Notes under the pieces: model-generated
Databases searched by the model: none
What the model was told of the DNA's origin: nothing
What the model saw: only the letters and a program-made list of their open reading frames with translations
NCBI RefSeq assembly: GCF_020103725.1
Contig: NZ_JAHXBG010000007.1
Location: forward strand, 62,001-126,000
Source of the DNA: Hyalangium gracile
GTDB taxonomy: Bacteria > Myxococcota > Myxococcia > Myxococcales > Myxococcaceae
Length of the DNA: 64,000 nucleotides
Direction of reading: 5' to 3'
Program-made: the position numbers and the translations under genes
Part shown: one piece after another, positions 26,231 through 35,420 of the stretch
Numbering within the stretch: position 1 is the first letter of the stretch
Layout of the letters: each line of letters starts with the position of its first letter

Positions 26231-28057
26231 ATGACCGATGCCACGCCGCTCGCCAGTTCGCTGGCTGCAGCCCCCCGACGCGCGGGACCATCGAGAGCCA
26301 CGCCCGCGCTGGCGCGTTCGCTGCTGCTCGCCTCGCTGCTGATCGGAGCCACCGCGCTCGCGCAGCCCCAGGGCCTGCCCGAGCTCGAGCTGGAGCGCCT
26401 CACGCTCAATCCCAACGGCCAGGGCTCGCTGGTGCTGGGCACGGGCGAGCTGCTCAACCGCGGCGGCTATCGCTTCTCCTTCACCGGCCACTACCAGCAT
26501 GATCCGCTCGCGCTGTACCGCGATGGCGAGAAGGTGGGCTCGCTGGTGAAGGGCCGGATGACGGGCCACCTGGCGGCGGCCTACGGCCTCTTCAACTGGT
26601 TGGAGCTGTCGGCGCAGGTGCCCGTGCTGCTGACCCAGAGCGGCGATGATCTGACGCAGTTCGGGCTGGAGCAGCCCTCGACGGGGCCGGGGCTCGGCAC
26701 GCCGTACCTCGGAGTGCGGTTTGGGCTGCTGTCCGAGGAGGACGAGAAGCCCGTGGATCTATCGGTGGGCGCCCAGGTGGGCCTGCCGGTGGGCAGCGCC
26801 GCGGCGATCGCGAAGGATGCCTCGCCGCGCATCATCCCCAGCGTCATGGTGGGCCGCCGCTTCGGCTCGCTGCGCGCGGGGCTGGACGCGGGCCTGTCGG
26901 TGCGCTCCAGCCAGGTGCTCGTCGAGGACGGCAACATCCAGGACGAGGTCGGCACCGAGCTGCGCCTGGGCGGCGTGCTGGCCACCACGGGAGAGGGGCT
27001 CCGGGGCGAGGTGAACGTGCTGGGCACCGTGCCCTTCTCGCGCTCGGGCGCCGCGCTCGAGGTGCTGGCGGGTGGACGGCTGCCGCTGAGCTCGAAGCTC
27101 GAGGCCTACGCGCTGGCGGGCGTGGCCACCGGGGACGCGCCCGGCACGCCCACCTTCCGCGCCCTGCTGGGCGTGGCCTATGGACACACGCCGCCGCGCT
27201 GCGTGGCGGGCGGCAAGCACACGCCCGAGCAGTGCCCCGAGCTGGATGACGACAACGACGGGGTGAAGAACTCCGACGACACGTGCCAGGGCCAGAGCGG
27301 TCGGGTGGACGCCCAGGGCTGCCCGGTGAAGGACTCGGATGGCGACGGCGTCATGGATCCGGACGACAAGTGCCCGACGGTGCCGGGCCTGGCGCAGTTC
27401 CAGGGCTGCCCGGACACGGACAAGGACGGCATCGAGGACGCGGCGGACAAGTGCCCGACGGTGCCGGGCCTGGCGCAGTTCCAGGGCTGCCCGGACACGG
27501 ACAAGGACGGCATCGAGGACGCGGCGGACGCCTGCCCGACCGAGCCCGGCATCGCCGAGCTGAAGGGCTGCCCGGCCAAGGACACGGACGGCGACACGCT
27601 GCCGGATCACCGCGACAACTGCCCGACGGAGCCGGGCCCGGTGGACAACCAGGGCTGCCCGGTGAAGGACAAGCAGATCGTCGCGATCCAGAAGGACCGC
27701 ATCGAGATCAAGGACAAGGTCTACTTCGACAGCGACAAGGCGACCATCCAGAGGCGCAGCTTCAAGCTGCTGGATCAGGTGGCCAAGGTCATCCTGTCGC
27801 ACCCCGAGCTGGAGAAGGTGTGGATCGAGGGCCACGCGGACGAGCGTGGCAGCAGCGACTACAACACCGATTTGTCGCAGCGCCGCGCGGAGTCGGTGCG
27901 TGACTACCTGGTCAAGAAGGGCGTGGCGCCGCAGCGGCTGGAGGCTCGAGGCATGGGCCGCAGCATGCCGGTGGCGCCGAACACCACGGAGAAGGGCCGG
28001 GCGGCCAACCGCCGGGTCGAATTCCTCACCACGCCCCGCGAGGGCACCCAGCCGTAG
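26231..28057 (+). CDS. OmpA family protein with thrombospondin type 3 repeats
   Basis: A 608-residue outer-membrane protein. A long basic N-terminal region leads to a signal sequence (about 29-45, ending ATALA). Residues 60-320 look like a membrane beta-barrel. Residues 335-478 carry Asp-rich calcium-binding-type (thrombospondin type 3) repeats, with D-x-D-x-D-G motifs and CP pairs. The C-terminal OmpA domain (about 485-600) includes YFDSDKATIQ, the peptidoglycan-binding HADERGSSDYN segment and SQRRAESVRDYLVKKGV. It should tie the outer membrane to the cell wall. Two of the repeats are identical at the DNA level. Confidence 0.92.
   Translation: MTDATPLASSLAAAPRRAGPSRATPALARSLLLASLLIGATALAQPQGLPELELERLTLNPNGQGSLVLGTGELLNRGGYRFSFTGHYQHDPLALYRDGEKVGSLVKGRMTGHLAAAYGLFNWLELSAQVPVLLTQSGDDLTQFGLEQPSTGPGLGTPYLGVRFGLLSEEDEKPVDLSVGAQVGLPVGSAAAIAKDASPRIIPSVMVGRRFGSLRAGLDAGLSVRSSQVLVEDGNIQDEVGTELRLGGVLATTGEGLRGEVNVLGTVPFSRSGAALEVLAGGRLPLSSKLEAYALAGVATGDAPGTPTFRALLGVAYGHTPPRCVAGGKHTPEQCPELDDDNDGVKNSDDTCQGQSGRVDAQGCPVKDSDGDGVMDPDDKCPTVPGLAQFQGCPDTDKDGIEDAADKCPTVPGLAQFQGCPDTDKDGIEDAADACPTEPGIAELKGCPAKDTDGDTLPDHRDNCPTEPGPVDNQGCPVKDKQIVAIQKDRIEIKDKVYFDSDKATIQRRSFKLLDQVAKVILSHPELEKVWIEGHADERGSSDYNTDLSQRRAESVRDYLVKKGVAPQRLEARGMGRSMPVAPNTTEKGRAANRRVEFLTTPREGTQP
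27365..27526 (+). repeat. Exact 81-bp tandem duplication in the OmpA-type gene
   Basis: Positions 27365-27445 and 27446-27526 are identical over 81 bases, encoding two identical 27-residue calcium-binding-type repeats. No silent changes separate them, so the duplication is very recent or is maintained by slippage or conversion. Confidence 0.95.
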
Positions 28058-28075
28058 CCGCGGGGGACGAGACAC

Positions 28076-30358
28076 ATGAAGAACGCATTCTCGAGGAACC
28101 TCACCCGCACCGCGCTCCTGGCGGTGTTCATGTGCGCGCTGCCCGCCCTGGCCGGAGAGGACATCTATGGCGTGGGCTCCGGGCGCAACGGCCCGCTCAC
28201 GCTGGGCTCGGGCAACAGCATCATCAACGCCTACGCGAGGATGACGGCGGCCCGCTCGCCGGGGGATACCATCCTGGCGGTCAACACCACCACCGGCTTC
28301 GGCGGTGGCGATCTGGTGATGATCATCCAGACCACGGGCATCACCCCCGAGCCTCCCTCGGGGGGACCGGCCAACATCGATCTCAGCAGCAGCCAGGTGG
28401 GGCGCTGGGAGCTGGCGCGGCTGTCCGGGGTGACTGGGACGACGATGACCATGACGCAGCCGCTGCTCTACTCCTACGCGGCCACCGGCGCGCAGGTGGT
28501 CCGGGTGCCGGAGTACACCAACGTCACCGTCCAGGGGACCGCCGCGCTCATCGCCAGGCCGTGGGACGGCAGCATCGGTGGTGTCCTGGCCTTCCTGGCG
28601 ACGGGAGATGTGACCATCTCCGCCACGCTCACCGTCGCGAGCCGAGGCTTCCGCGGCGGCCAGTTCGTGCGGGACACCACCGCGACCCTCAACTGCTCGG
28701 GGCTGGATCAGCCCGCGCCCACGGGCGCCCAGAAGGGCGAGGGCATCGCCGTGTCGCGCTACGGGAGCTCCCATACAGGGTACGGCCGGGTGGCCAACGG
28801 AGCGGGTGGCGGTGTGTGCTCCAGGGCTGGCGGCGGTGGCGGTGGTGCCGCTGGCGTCGGAGGTGGTGGCGGCAACAGCGCGGACGGCTCGCGGCCCGTG
28901 GGAGGGCAGGGCGGCGCGTCGCTGACCCACTCGGCGCTCACGCACATGACGATGGGCGGCGGTGGCGGGCCCGGTCACATCCCGGGCGGGGCGACGGCGG
29001 CGGGCGGACAGGGCGGCGGCATCATCTTCATCCGCGGCAGGAACTTCACCGGGACGGGCAGCATCCTGGCCGACGGCTTCTTCTCCAACAACACCACCAG
29101 CACGGCGGACGGGGCGGGCGGCGGTGGCGGCGGCGGCACCATCCACATGCGCTTCACGGGGACGGCGAGCTGCGACCCCGTCAAGGTCCACGCCTTCGGA
29201 GGCCAGGGCGGCAGCACGAACTCGCCCGCGGGGCCCGGTGGTGGTGGTGGTGGTGGTCGGATCCTGTTCCAGGCTTGCGGTGGGGCGCCGCTCTGTCCTC
29301 TGAGCCCCGCCAACGTCGTCGGCGGGCTGTCCGGCGTGCAGCAGGACCTTGGGGACACCTCCGGCGCGGAGCCGGGCGCGAACGGTGTCTTCACGCTCCT
29401 GGGGGACTGCTACTCGCCGCTGACCGCGCCGGTGGTGCTGACGCCCCCCAACGGCTCCAGCACCAACAACAACACGCCCACCTATACCGGCACGCTGGCC
29501 CCGCCCTTCCCGGCGGGCACCCAGGTGATCATCTACGTGGATGGCAACGAGCTGACGCGGGTGACTCCGGATGCCTCGGGCAACTGGTCGTTCACCCAGC
29601 CCACGGGGCTGTCGGAGGGGAGCCACACCGTCTACGCCGTCGCGGTCAACACCGCCCAGAACCTCCTGAGCATCCCGAGCAACACCAACACCTTCACGGT
29701 GGACCTCACGCCTCCTCCGGCCCCGGTGGTCATCACTCCGGCCAACGGATCGATTACCAGTGACACGACGCCGACCTATACGGGCACGGCGGAGGCGGGG
29801 AGCACCGTCACCGTCTTCGTGGATGGCAACCCGGTGGGCACCACCACCGCCAACGCTTCGGGCAACTGGAGCTTCACGCCCACCGCGCCGCTGGCCGAGG
29901 GCGGCCACACGGTGAGTGCACGGGCCACGGATGCGGCAGGCAACACGAGCTCCAACTCCAACACCAACAGCTTCATTGTGGACACCACGCCGCCTGCCGC
30001 GCCGGTGGTGCTCACTCCGGCCAATGGCTCGATCACCAGCAATAACATGCCGACCTACACGGGCACGGCGGAGCCAGGCAGCACGGTGACGGTGATCGTG
30101 AATGGCAACCCGGTGGGCACCACCACGGCGGATGGCGCCGGCAACTGGAGCTACACGCAGCCCACGGCGCTGGCCGACGGTCCCCACACGGTGAGAGCCC
30201 GGGCCACGGATGCGGCGGCCCCGACTCCAACACCAACAGCTTCACGGTGGACACCACGCCGCCGGCTGCTCCGGTGGTGCTCACTCCGGCCAACGGCTCG
30301 ATCATCATCGGGAACACGCCGACCTATACGGGCACGGCGGAGCCGGGCAGCTCGGTGA
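28076..30358 (+). CDS. Ig-repeat MYXO-CTERM surface protein, 5' part (frameshifted)
   Basis: The N-terminal part of a giant secreted protein as it reads in this sequence (760 codons). It has a signal peptide (about 1-27), an unknown domain to about 220, a Gly-rich region (230-420) with GGGGGGG runs, and three Ig-like repeats from about 452. At about 30215 the frame is lost: sister repeats have GGGCAACA-type bases before GCCCCGACTCC, and ten bases are absent here. The last 45 or so residues of this frame are out-of-frame read-through. The intact protein would continue in the next entry. Either a real truncation or an assembly error in repetitive DNA. Confidence 0.8.
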   Translation: MKNAFSRNLTRTALLAVFMCALPALAGEDIYGVGSGRNGPLTLGSGNSIINAYARMTAARSPGDTILAVNTTTGFGGGDLVMIIQTTGITPEPPSGGPANIDLSSSQVGRWELARLSGVTGTTMTMTQPLLYSYAATGAQVVRVPEYTNVTVQGTAALIARPWDGSIGGVLAFLATGDVTISATLTVASRGFRGGQFVRDTTATLNCSGLDQPAPTGAQKGEGIAVSRYGSSHTGYGRVANGAGGGVCSRAGGGGGGAAGVGGGGGNSADGSRPVGGQGGASLTHSALTHMTMGGGGGPGHIPGGATAAGGQGGGIIFIRGRNFTGTGSILADGFFSNNTTSTADGAGGGGGGGTIHMRFTGTASCDPVKVHAFGGQGGSTNSPAGPGGGGGGGRILFQACGGAPLCPLSPANVVGGLSGVQQDLGDTSGAEPGANGVFTLLGDCYSPLTAPVVLTPPNGSSTNNNTPTYTGTLAPPFPAGTQVIIYVDGNELTRVTPDASGNWSFTQPTGLSEGSHTVYAVAVNTAQNLLSIPSNTNTFTVDLTPPPAPVVITPANGSITSDTTPTYTGTAEAGSTVTVFVDGNPVGTTTANASGNWSFTPTAPLAEGGHTVSARATDAAGNTSSNSNTNSFIVDTTPPAAPVVLTPANGSITSNNMPTYTGTAEPGSTVTVIVNGNPVGTTTADGAGNWSYTQPTALADGPHTVRARATDAAAPTPTPTASRWTPRRRLLRWCSLRPTARSSSGTRRPIRARRSRAAR

Positions 30359-33320
30359 CGGTGATCGTGAACGGCAACCCGATGGGCCCCGTCACGGCGG
30401 ATGCCTCCGGCAACTGGAGCTACACACAGCCCACGGCGCTGGCCGACGGCGTCCACACGGTGGCGGCACGCGCCACGGATGTGGTGGGCAACACGAGCCC
30501 CCTCTCCAACACCAACACCTTCACGGTGGACACCACGCCGCCGGCTGCTCCGGTGGTGCTCACTCCTGCGAACGGCTCGATCACCAGCGACAACACGCCG
30601 ACCTATACGGGCACGGCGGAGCCCAACAGCACGGTGACGGTGGTCGTGAACGGCACCTCGATGGGCCCCGCGGTGGCGGACGCCGCCGGCAACTGGAGCT
30701 ACACGTCGCCCTCGCCGCTGGCCGACGGCGTCCACACGGTGGCGGCCCTGGCCACGGATGCGGCGGACAACACGAGCTCCATCTCCAACACCAACACCTT
30801 CACGGTGGACACCACGCCGCCGGCCGCGCCGGTCGTCGTGACGCCGGCCAACGGCTCGATCACCAGCGACAGCACGCCGACCTACAGCGGCACGGCGGAG
30901 CCGGGCAGCACCGTCACCGTCATCGTGGACAGCACGCCGGTGGGCACCGCCACGGCGGACGGCTCGGGAAATTGGAGCTACACGCCCACTGTGCCGCTGG
31001 CCGACGGCCCTCATGGCGTGAGGGCTACGGCGACGGATGCGCTGGGCAACACCAGCGTCGACTCGAACACCAACACCTTCATCGTGGACCTCCTGGGTCC
31101 CGCGGCCCCCGTGGTGCTGACGCCGGCGAATGGCTCGGTGACCAGCGACAACACGCCGACCTACAGCGGCACGGCGGAGGCGGGCAGCACCGTCACCGTC
31201 ATCGTGGACGGCAACCTGGTGGGCAACACCACGGCGGACGGCGCGGGCGCCTGGAGCCTCACTCCGACCACGCCGCTGACGGATGGAGTGCATCAGATCA
31301 AGGCCACGGCCACGGACACGGTGGGTAACACGGGCCCCGAGTCCAACACCAACAGCTTCACGGTGGACACCACGCCGCCGGCCGCGCCGGTCGTCGTGAC
31401 TCCGGCGAACGGTTCGCTCACCAGCGACAACACGCCGACCTACAGCGGCACGGCGGAGGCGGGCAGCACCGTCACCGTCATCGTGGATGGAAACCCGGTG
31501 GGCACCACCACCGCCAACGCCACGGGTGACTGGAGCTTCACGCCGACCGCCACGCTGACGGATGGCTCGCACACGGTGAGCGCCCGGGCCACGGACGCCG
31601 CGGCCAACACCAGCGTGGATTCCAACACCAACACCTTCACGGTGGACACCACGCCACCGGCTGCTCCGGTCGTCGTGACGCCGGCCAATGGCTCGACGAT
31701 CAGCGACAACACGCCGACCTACAGCGGCACGGCGGAGGCGGGCAGCACTGTCACCATCATCGTGGATGGCAACCCGGTGAGCACCGTCACGGCGGATGCG
31801 TCGGGCGCCTGGAGCTACACGCCCACGGTCGGCCTGCTGAACGGCACGCACACGGTGAGGGCTCGGGCCACGGACGCCGCGGGCAACATCGGCCCCGACT
31901 CCAACACCAACACCTTCATCGTGGACACCGAGGTGCCTCCCGCGCCTGTCGTCGTGACGCCGGCCAACGGCTCGACCACCAGCGACAACACGCCGACCTA
32001 CAGCGGCACGGCGGAGGCGGGCAGCACCGTCACCGTCATCGTGGATGGCAACCCGGCGGGCACCACCACGGCGGATGGCTCGGGCGCCTGGAGCTTCACC
32101 GCAGCCACGGCGCTGACAGAGGGGGCGCATCAGGTCAAGGCGACGGCCACGGATGACGTGGGCAACACCAGCCCCGAGTCCAACACCAACACCTTCACGG
32201 TGGACACCACACCGCCGGCCGCGCCGGTCGTCGTGGCGCCGGCCAATGGCTCGACCACCAGCGACAGCACGCCGACCTACAGCGGCACGGCGGAGGCGGG
32301 CAGCACCGTCACCGTCATCGTGGACGACGCGCCGGTGGGCACCGTCACGGCGGACGCCGCGGGCGCCTGGAGCTTCACGCAGCCCACTGCGCTGACGGAC
32401 GGCACGCACAGGGTGAAGGCCACGGCGACGGACGCGGTGGGCAACGTCAGCACCCAGTCCAACACCCACACCTTCACGGTGGACACCACGGCTCCGGCGG
32501 CGCCGGTCGTCGTGACGCCCCTTGATGGCGTGACGATCCCCGACAACACGCCGACCTACAGCGGCACGGCGGAGGCGGGCAGCACCGTCACCGTCATCGT
32601 GGACGACGCGCCGGTGGGCACCGTCACGGCGGACGGCTCGGGAGCCTGGAGCTTCACCTCGGCGGTGGGCCTGTCGAACGGCCCGCACACGGTGAAGGCG
32701 ACGGCGACGGACGCGGTGGGCAACGTCAGCACCCAGTCCAACACCCACACCTTCACGGTGGACGCGACGATTCCTCCTGCGCCCGTGGTGCTCACGCCGG
32801 CGAACGGCTCGGTGACGAACAACAGCACGCCGACCTTCTCCGGCACCGCCGAGGCCAACAACACGGTGACGATCTTCCTGGGCTCGCAGCAGGTGGGCAC
32901 CGTCACGGCGGACGCCAGCGGCAACTGGGCCCTCACGTCCGCCACGCCGCTCGCGGATGGCACGTACGAGGTCAGCGCCGTGGCCGCCAATCCCGTGGGC
33001 AACCTCAGCGATCGCTCCAACGTCAACCGCTTCACCGTGGACACCACGGCGCCCGGTGCTCCCGTGGTGACCGCGCCCGCCAACGACTCGGTGACGAACG
33101 ACAACACTCCGGCCATCACCGGCACCGCCGAGCCGAACAGCACGGTCACGGTGAGCCTCAATGGCAGCTCCGCGGGGACCACCACCACGGATGCGTCGGG
33201 CAACTGGACCTTCACGCCCGCCACGCCGCTCGCGGATGGCCCCTACACGGTGCGCGTCACGGCCAGGGATGTCGCGGGCAACACCAGCCCCGAGTCCAAC
33301 CTCGTCCGCTTCGTCGTGGA
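29430..33320 (+). repeat. Fourteen tandem Ig-like repeats
   Basis: Fourteen units of about 276 bases run head to tail across both parts of the frameshifted gene. They are very similar at the DNA level in the middle (units about 6 to 12) and more diverged at both ends, the usual result of recombination between central units. The frameshift lies at the end of the third unit. Confidence 0.9.
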
Positions 33321-33717
33321 CACCACGGCGCCCGAGACGCGCATCGACTCCGGGCCCACGGCCGAGACCGAGAACCCCGACGCCACGTTCGACTTCGGCT
33401 CCAACGAGTCCGACGTGACGTACGAGTGCAGCCTCGACGGTGCGGCCTTCACGGCGTGCTCGGACCCCGTCACGTTCCAGGACGTCTCGGAGGGCAGCCA
33501 CACCCTCCAGGTGCGGGCCCGGGATGCCGCGGGCAACGTGGACCCGACTCCCGCCACGGCGACCTGGAACTACCAGCCGCCGCCGCCGCCGCCGCCGGAC
33601 TGGGCGCTGCTCGGCAACGGCGTGGGCTGCGCCTCCACGGGAGGCAACCCGTCCTCGCTGGCGATGATGGGCCTGGCGGTGCTCTCGGCGCTGCTGGCTC
33701 GGAAGCGCCGGCGGTAG
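30247..33717 (+). CDS. Ig-repeat MYXO-CTERM surface protein, 3' part
   Basis: The rest of the same protein, in a frame one base earlier; the GTG at 30247 is only where an open start exists. It holds eleven more Ig-like repeats of about 92 residues (pattern TPANGSxTSDNTPTYSGTA, then VDGNPVGT, then TFTVDTTPPAAPVV). They resemble bacterial Ig-like domains of large adhesins. A different domain with ECSLDGAAFTAC follows, then a run of seven prolines. The end is a MYXO-CTERM signal: Gly-Cys, a hydrophobic helix and the RKRRR tail, which in myxobacteria directs cleavage and surface anchoring. If the frame were intact the whole protein would be about 1880 residues. Confidence 0.85.
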   Translation: MDTTPPAAPVVLTPANGSIIIGNTPTYTGTAEPGSSVTVIVNGNPMGPVTADASGNWSYTQPTALADGVHTVAARATDVVGNTSPLSNTNTFTVDTTPPAAPVVLTPANGSITSDNTPTYTGTAEPNSTVTVVVNGTSMGPAVADAAGNWSYTSPSPLADGVHTVAALATDAADNTSSISNTNTFTVDTTPPAAPVVVTPANGSITSDSTPTYSGTAEPGSTVTVIVDSTPVGTATADGSGNWSYTPTVPLADGPHGVRATATDALGNTSVDSNTNTFIVDLLGPAAPVVLTPANGSVTSDNTPTYSGTAEAGSTVTVIVDGNLVGNTTADGAGAWSLTPTTPLTDGVHQIKATATDTVGNTGPESNTNSFTVDTTPPAAPVVVTPANGSLTSDNTPTYSGTAEAGSTVTVIVDGNPVGTTTANATGDWSFTPTATLTDGSHTVSARATDAAANTSVDSNTNTFTVDTTPPAAPVVVTPANGSTISDNTPTYSGTAEAGSTVTIIVDGNPVSTVTADASGAWSYTPTVGLLNGTHTVRARATDAAGNIGPDSNTNTFIVDTEVPPAPVVVTPANGSTTSDNTPTYSGTAEAGSTVTVIVDGNPAGTTTADGSGAWSFTAATALTEGAHQVKATATDDVGNTSPESNTNTFTVDTTPPAAPVVVAPANGSTTSDSTPTYSGTAEAGSTVTVIVDDAPVGTVTADAAGAWSFTQPTALTDGTHRVKATATDAVGNVSTQSNTHTFTVDTTAPAAPVVVTPLDGVTIPDNTPTYSGTAEAGSTVTVIVDDAPVGTVTADGSGAWSFTSAVGLSNGPHTVKATATDAVGNVSTQSNTHTFTVDATIPPAPVVLTPANGSVTNNSTPTFSGTAEANNTVTIFLGSQQVGTVTADASGNWALTSATPLADGTYEVSAVAANPVGNLSDRSNVNRFTVDTTAPGAPVVTAPANDSVTNDNTPAITGTAEPNSTVTVSLNGSSAGTTTTDASGNWTFTPATPLADGPYTVRVTARDVAGNTSPESNLVRFVVDTTAPETRIDSGPTAETENPDATFDFGSNESDVTYECSLDGAAFTACSDPVTFQDVSEGSHTLQVRARDAAGNVDPTPATATWNYQPPPPPPPDWALLGNGVGCASTGGNPSSLAMMGLAVLSALLARKRRR

Positions 33718-33803
33718 GCAGGGCAGCACGGTGACGAGGCATGGGCGCTCACGCGGCGCTCCATGCCTCGGCCTCGGGGCGCTCGAGCCGGCCGGCCGCC
33801 GCG

Positions 33804-34370
33804 TCAGTTGATGATGGCGAGCAGAACGGCCGAGAGCGTGTCGCCGAGCAGGACTTCGCCGAACCTCCGGGCCAGCCCCTTGCGCTCGCCGGGCTCGGGC
33901 TTCTCCACGCCGAAGCGGGGCGCGCAGCCCTCGCATACCAGCGCCCGGCCCCGGGCGAGGCCCGCGTTCGCGGGGAACTCGCCGCCGCAGCCAGGGCACT
34001 GGAAGGTGACCAGGGCGCCATCCAGATCGCGCGTCACCGCGGGGCCCTGGAGCGAGACGCGGCGCATCGCCAGCTGATCGATCTCTCCCTTGTCCAGGAA
34101 GATGCCGCGGCAGGACTGGCAGCTCTCCACCTGCTCTCCCTCGAGGAAGATCGGCGTCAGGGGCTCACGGCAGCAGGCGCAGAGGCGGTGGACGTCGCTC
34201 TCCCGGGGCATGTCGGCCAGCATCCGGCTCGCCACGTCCTCCAGGGCGTTCCGGTCCAACCACACGCCGCCGCAAGCGCCGCAGAGGTCCAGCTCCACGC
34301 GGCCAGCGTGGAAGATCTGCATGGCGGAGGTACAGCCGGGACAGGTGCGCGAGTCGGGTGGAGCGGACAT
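33804..34370 (-). CDS. Zinc-ribbon (zf-TFIIB type) protein
   Basis: A 188-residue protein with several Cys4 zinc-ribbon units. The first (C-P-G-C, then CGACGGVWLDR) and the second (C-A-C-C, then CQSCRGIFLDKGE) match the zf-TFIIB/DUF family, whose members carry the GxWLDxGE signature. A third C-P-G-C with a later C-E-G-C pair follows at about 130-155. The C terminus is hydrophobic and may attach to the membrane. Function in bacteria is unknown. ATG at 34370 preferred; a GTG two codons earlier is possible. Confidence 0.85.
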   Translation of the reverse strand: MSAPPDSRTCPGCTSAMQIFHAGRVELDLCGACGGVWLDRNALEDVASRMLADMPRESDVHRLCACCREPLTPIFLEGEQVESCQSCRGIFLDKGEIDQLAMRRVSLQGPAVTRDLDGALVTFQCPGCGGEFPANAGLARGRALVCEGCAPRFGVEKPEPGERKGLARRFGEVLLGDTLSAVLLAIIN

Positions 34371-34404
34371 GGACACCCAGGGGGAGACGCACCCGACGGT
34401 GAAC

Positions 34405-34434
34405 GACGTGGGGAACCTCGCGGCCCCCCACGTC
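34405..34434. other. Stem-loop downstream of the DUF5011-like lipoprotein gene
   Basis: GACGTGGGG (34405-34413) and CCCCACGTC (34426-34434) form a perfect 9-bp stem with a 12-nt loop, 18 bases beyond the stop codon of the minus-strand lipoprotein gene. No T tract follows, so terminator function is only suggested. Confidence 0.4.
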
Positions 34435-34451
34435 AGGAGAACACGGAGCTA

Positions 34452-35135
34452 CTACCAGGGGCAGTTGACGACCTGCACGGTGCGGGTCAGCGGCGGCGCG
34501 CTGTTGCCGCCCGTGTCCGTCACCGTATAGGTCACCGTGTACGTGCCCGCGGCCCAGCCGTTCACCTCACCCGTGCGCTGCACCGTGTGCGTGAGGGGGC
34601 CGTAGCAGACGTCCGAGGCCTCGTAGCCAGGGTCCACCCACATGCTGTTGCAGGTGTGCGTCATGAACGCGGGCCCCTTGAGGGTCAGCGTCGGCGGCGT
34701 CCGGTCATCCACGTTCACCGTGCGGGTGACGTTGACCTGGCCGTACGCGTTCCACGTGGCGTAGGAGACCCAGTAGACGCCCTCGTTCTTCAGGTTCGGG
34801 CCGGGGCCGGACGAGTTCGCCCCCGTGTTGTACGCGTACACGGTGATGGGGTTGCCGCAGCCGTCGAACGCCTGCGCGCCCGGATCGGTATAGGTGCCCG
34901 GGCCGCACTCCAGCGTCTGCTCCGGGCCACCGTTGATCACGATCGTCGGGGGCTGGGTGGCGCACGCCGGATCATCGAGGTGCTCCGTCTGCTCGGACAG
35001 CTGCTCCTGGGACTCCGCGCCCTCGGGAAGAGGACCGCAGGCGCTCGCTGCGAGCAGCAGCGTGGAGGGAAGCACGGTGCTCGTGCGCCGCAGGAACCGC
35101 CAGGTGGAAGCGAGGGTGCTCTTCAGGGCTTTCAT
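34452..35135 (-). CDS. DUF5011-type Ig-like lipoprotein
   Basis: A 227-residue secreted lipoprotein. The signal peptide ends at about residue 33 (LLLAASAC). The mature part has two Ig-like units of the DUF5011 kind: GTYTDPGAQAFDGCGNPITV and later WVDPGYEASDVC, each ending in a VTRTVNV or LTRTVQVV strand after a turn. Conserved cysteines could form disulfides. Such domains are common in surface and extracellular proteins and mediate binding. The gene is single and divergent from hemN. The start at 35135 is the only one giving a signal peptide. Confidence 0.85.
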   Translation of the reverse strand: MKALKSTLASTWRFLRRTSTVLPSTLLLAASACGPLPEGAESQEQLSEQTEHLDDPACATQPPTIVINGGPEQTLECGPGTYTDPGAQAFDGCGNPITVYAYNTGANSSGPGPNLKNEGVYWVSYATWNAYGQVNVTRTVNVDDRTPPTLTLKGPAFMTHTCNSMWVDPGYEASDVCYGPLTHTVQRTGEVNGWAAGTYTVTYTVTDTGGNSAPPLTRTVQVVNCPW

Positions 35136-35420
35136 TGTTGTCTCTCCGGGTTGAGGTCCGCCCACGGACCGAACTGCGGCACGCAGTCTACCGAGAACAA
35201 CTGTCTCTGGATGACAAGAGTGCGGGATTTCGACTGGGCATGCCCAATGCCAGACGACGACTGCGATTGCGCCGCGCCGCGCCTTGACTGTGGGCCAGGA
35301 CGCTCCGCCGCCAACTACAGCTGTCGCGCAGGATTTGCGTCCAGCTGCTGCTCGAGCGCACTTCCTGCGGGATTTCTGCTGGGAGCAGGGCTGGCACGAT
35401 CCTTGGAGTCTCGAGCAGAC

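Noticed and set aside
26759-30187. Another 1100-residue minus-strand frame opposite the OmpA-type gene and the Gly-rich region
   Set aside because: It shows no family motif, and both plus-strand genes beneath it have clear domains, signal peptides and ribosome sites.
29430-33320. Regularly spaced repeats considered as a CRISPR array
   Set aside because: The units are about 276 bases, in frame, and encode similar Ig-like domains; there are no short identical repeats separated by unique spacers.
33931-33942. A single CATACCAG half-site like those of the shared operator
   Set aside because: It has no inverted partner and lies within a coding region.
30151-33999. A very long minus-strand open frame opposite the Ig-repeat gene
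   Set aside because: It is Arg/His/Gly-rich and repeats only because the plus-strand repeats do. Its codon use is that of an antisense frame in GC-rich DNA, and it crosses the real frameshift without change.
35392-35406. A sigma-54-like promoter (TGGCAC-N5-TTGG) just before hemN
   Set aside because: Its -12 element would be only about 15 bases from the ATG and coincides with the probable ribosome site, and the last base of the TTGC core does not match. Most likely chance.
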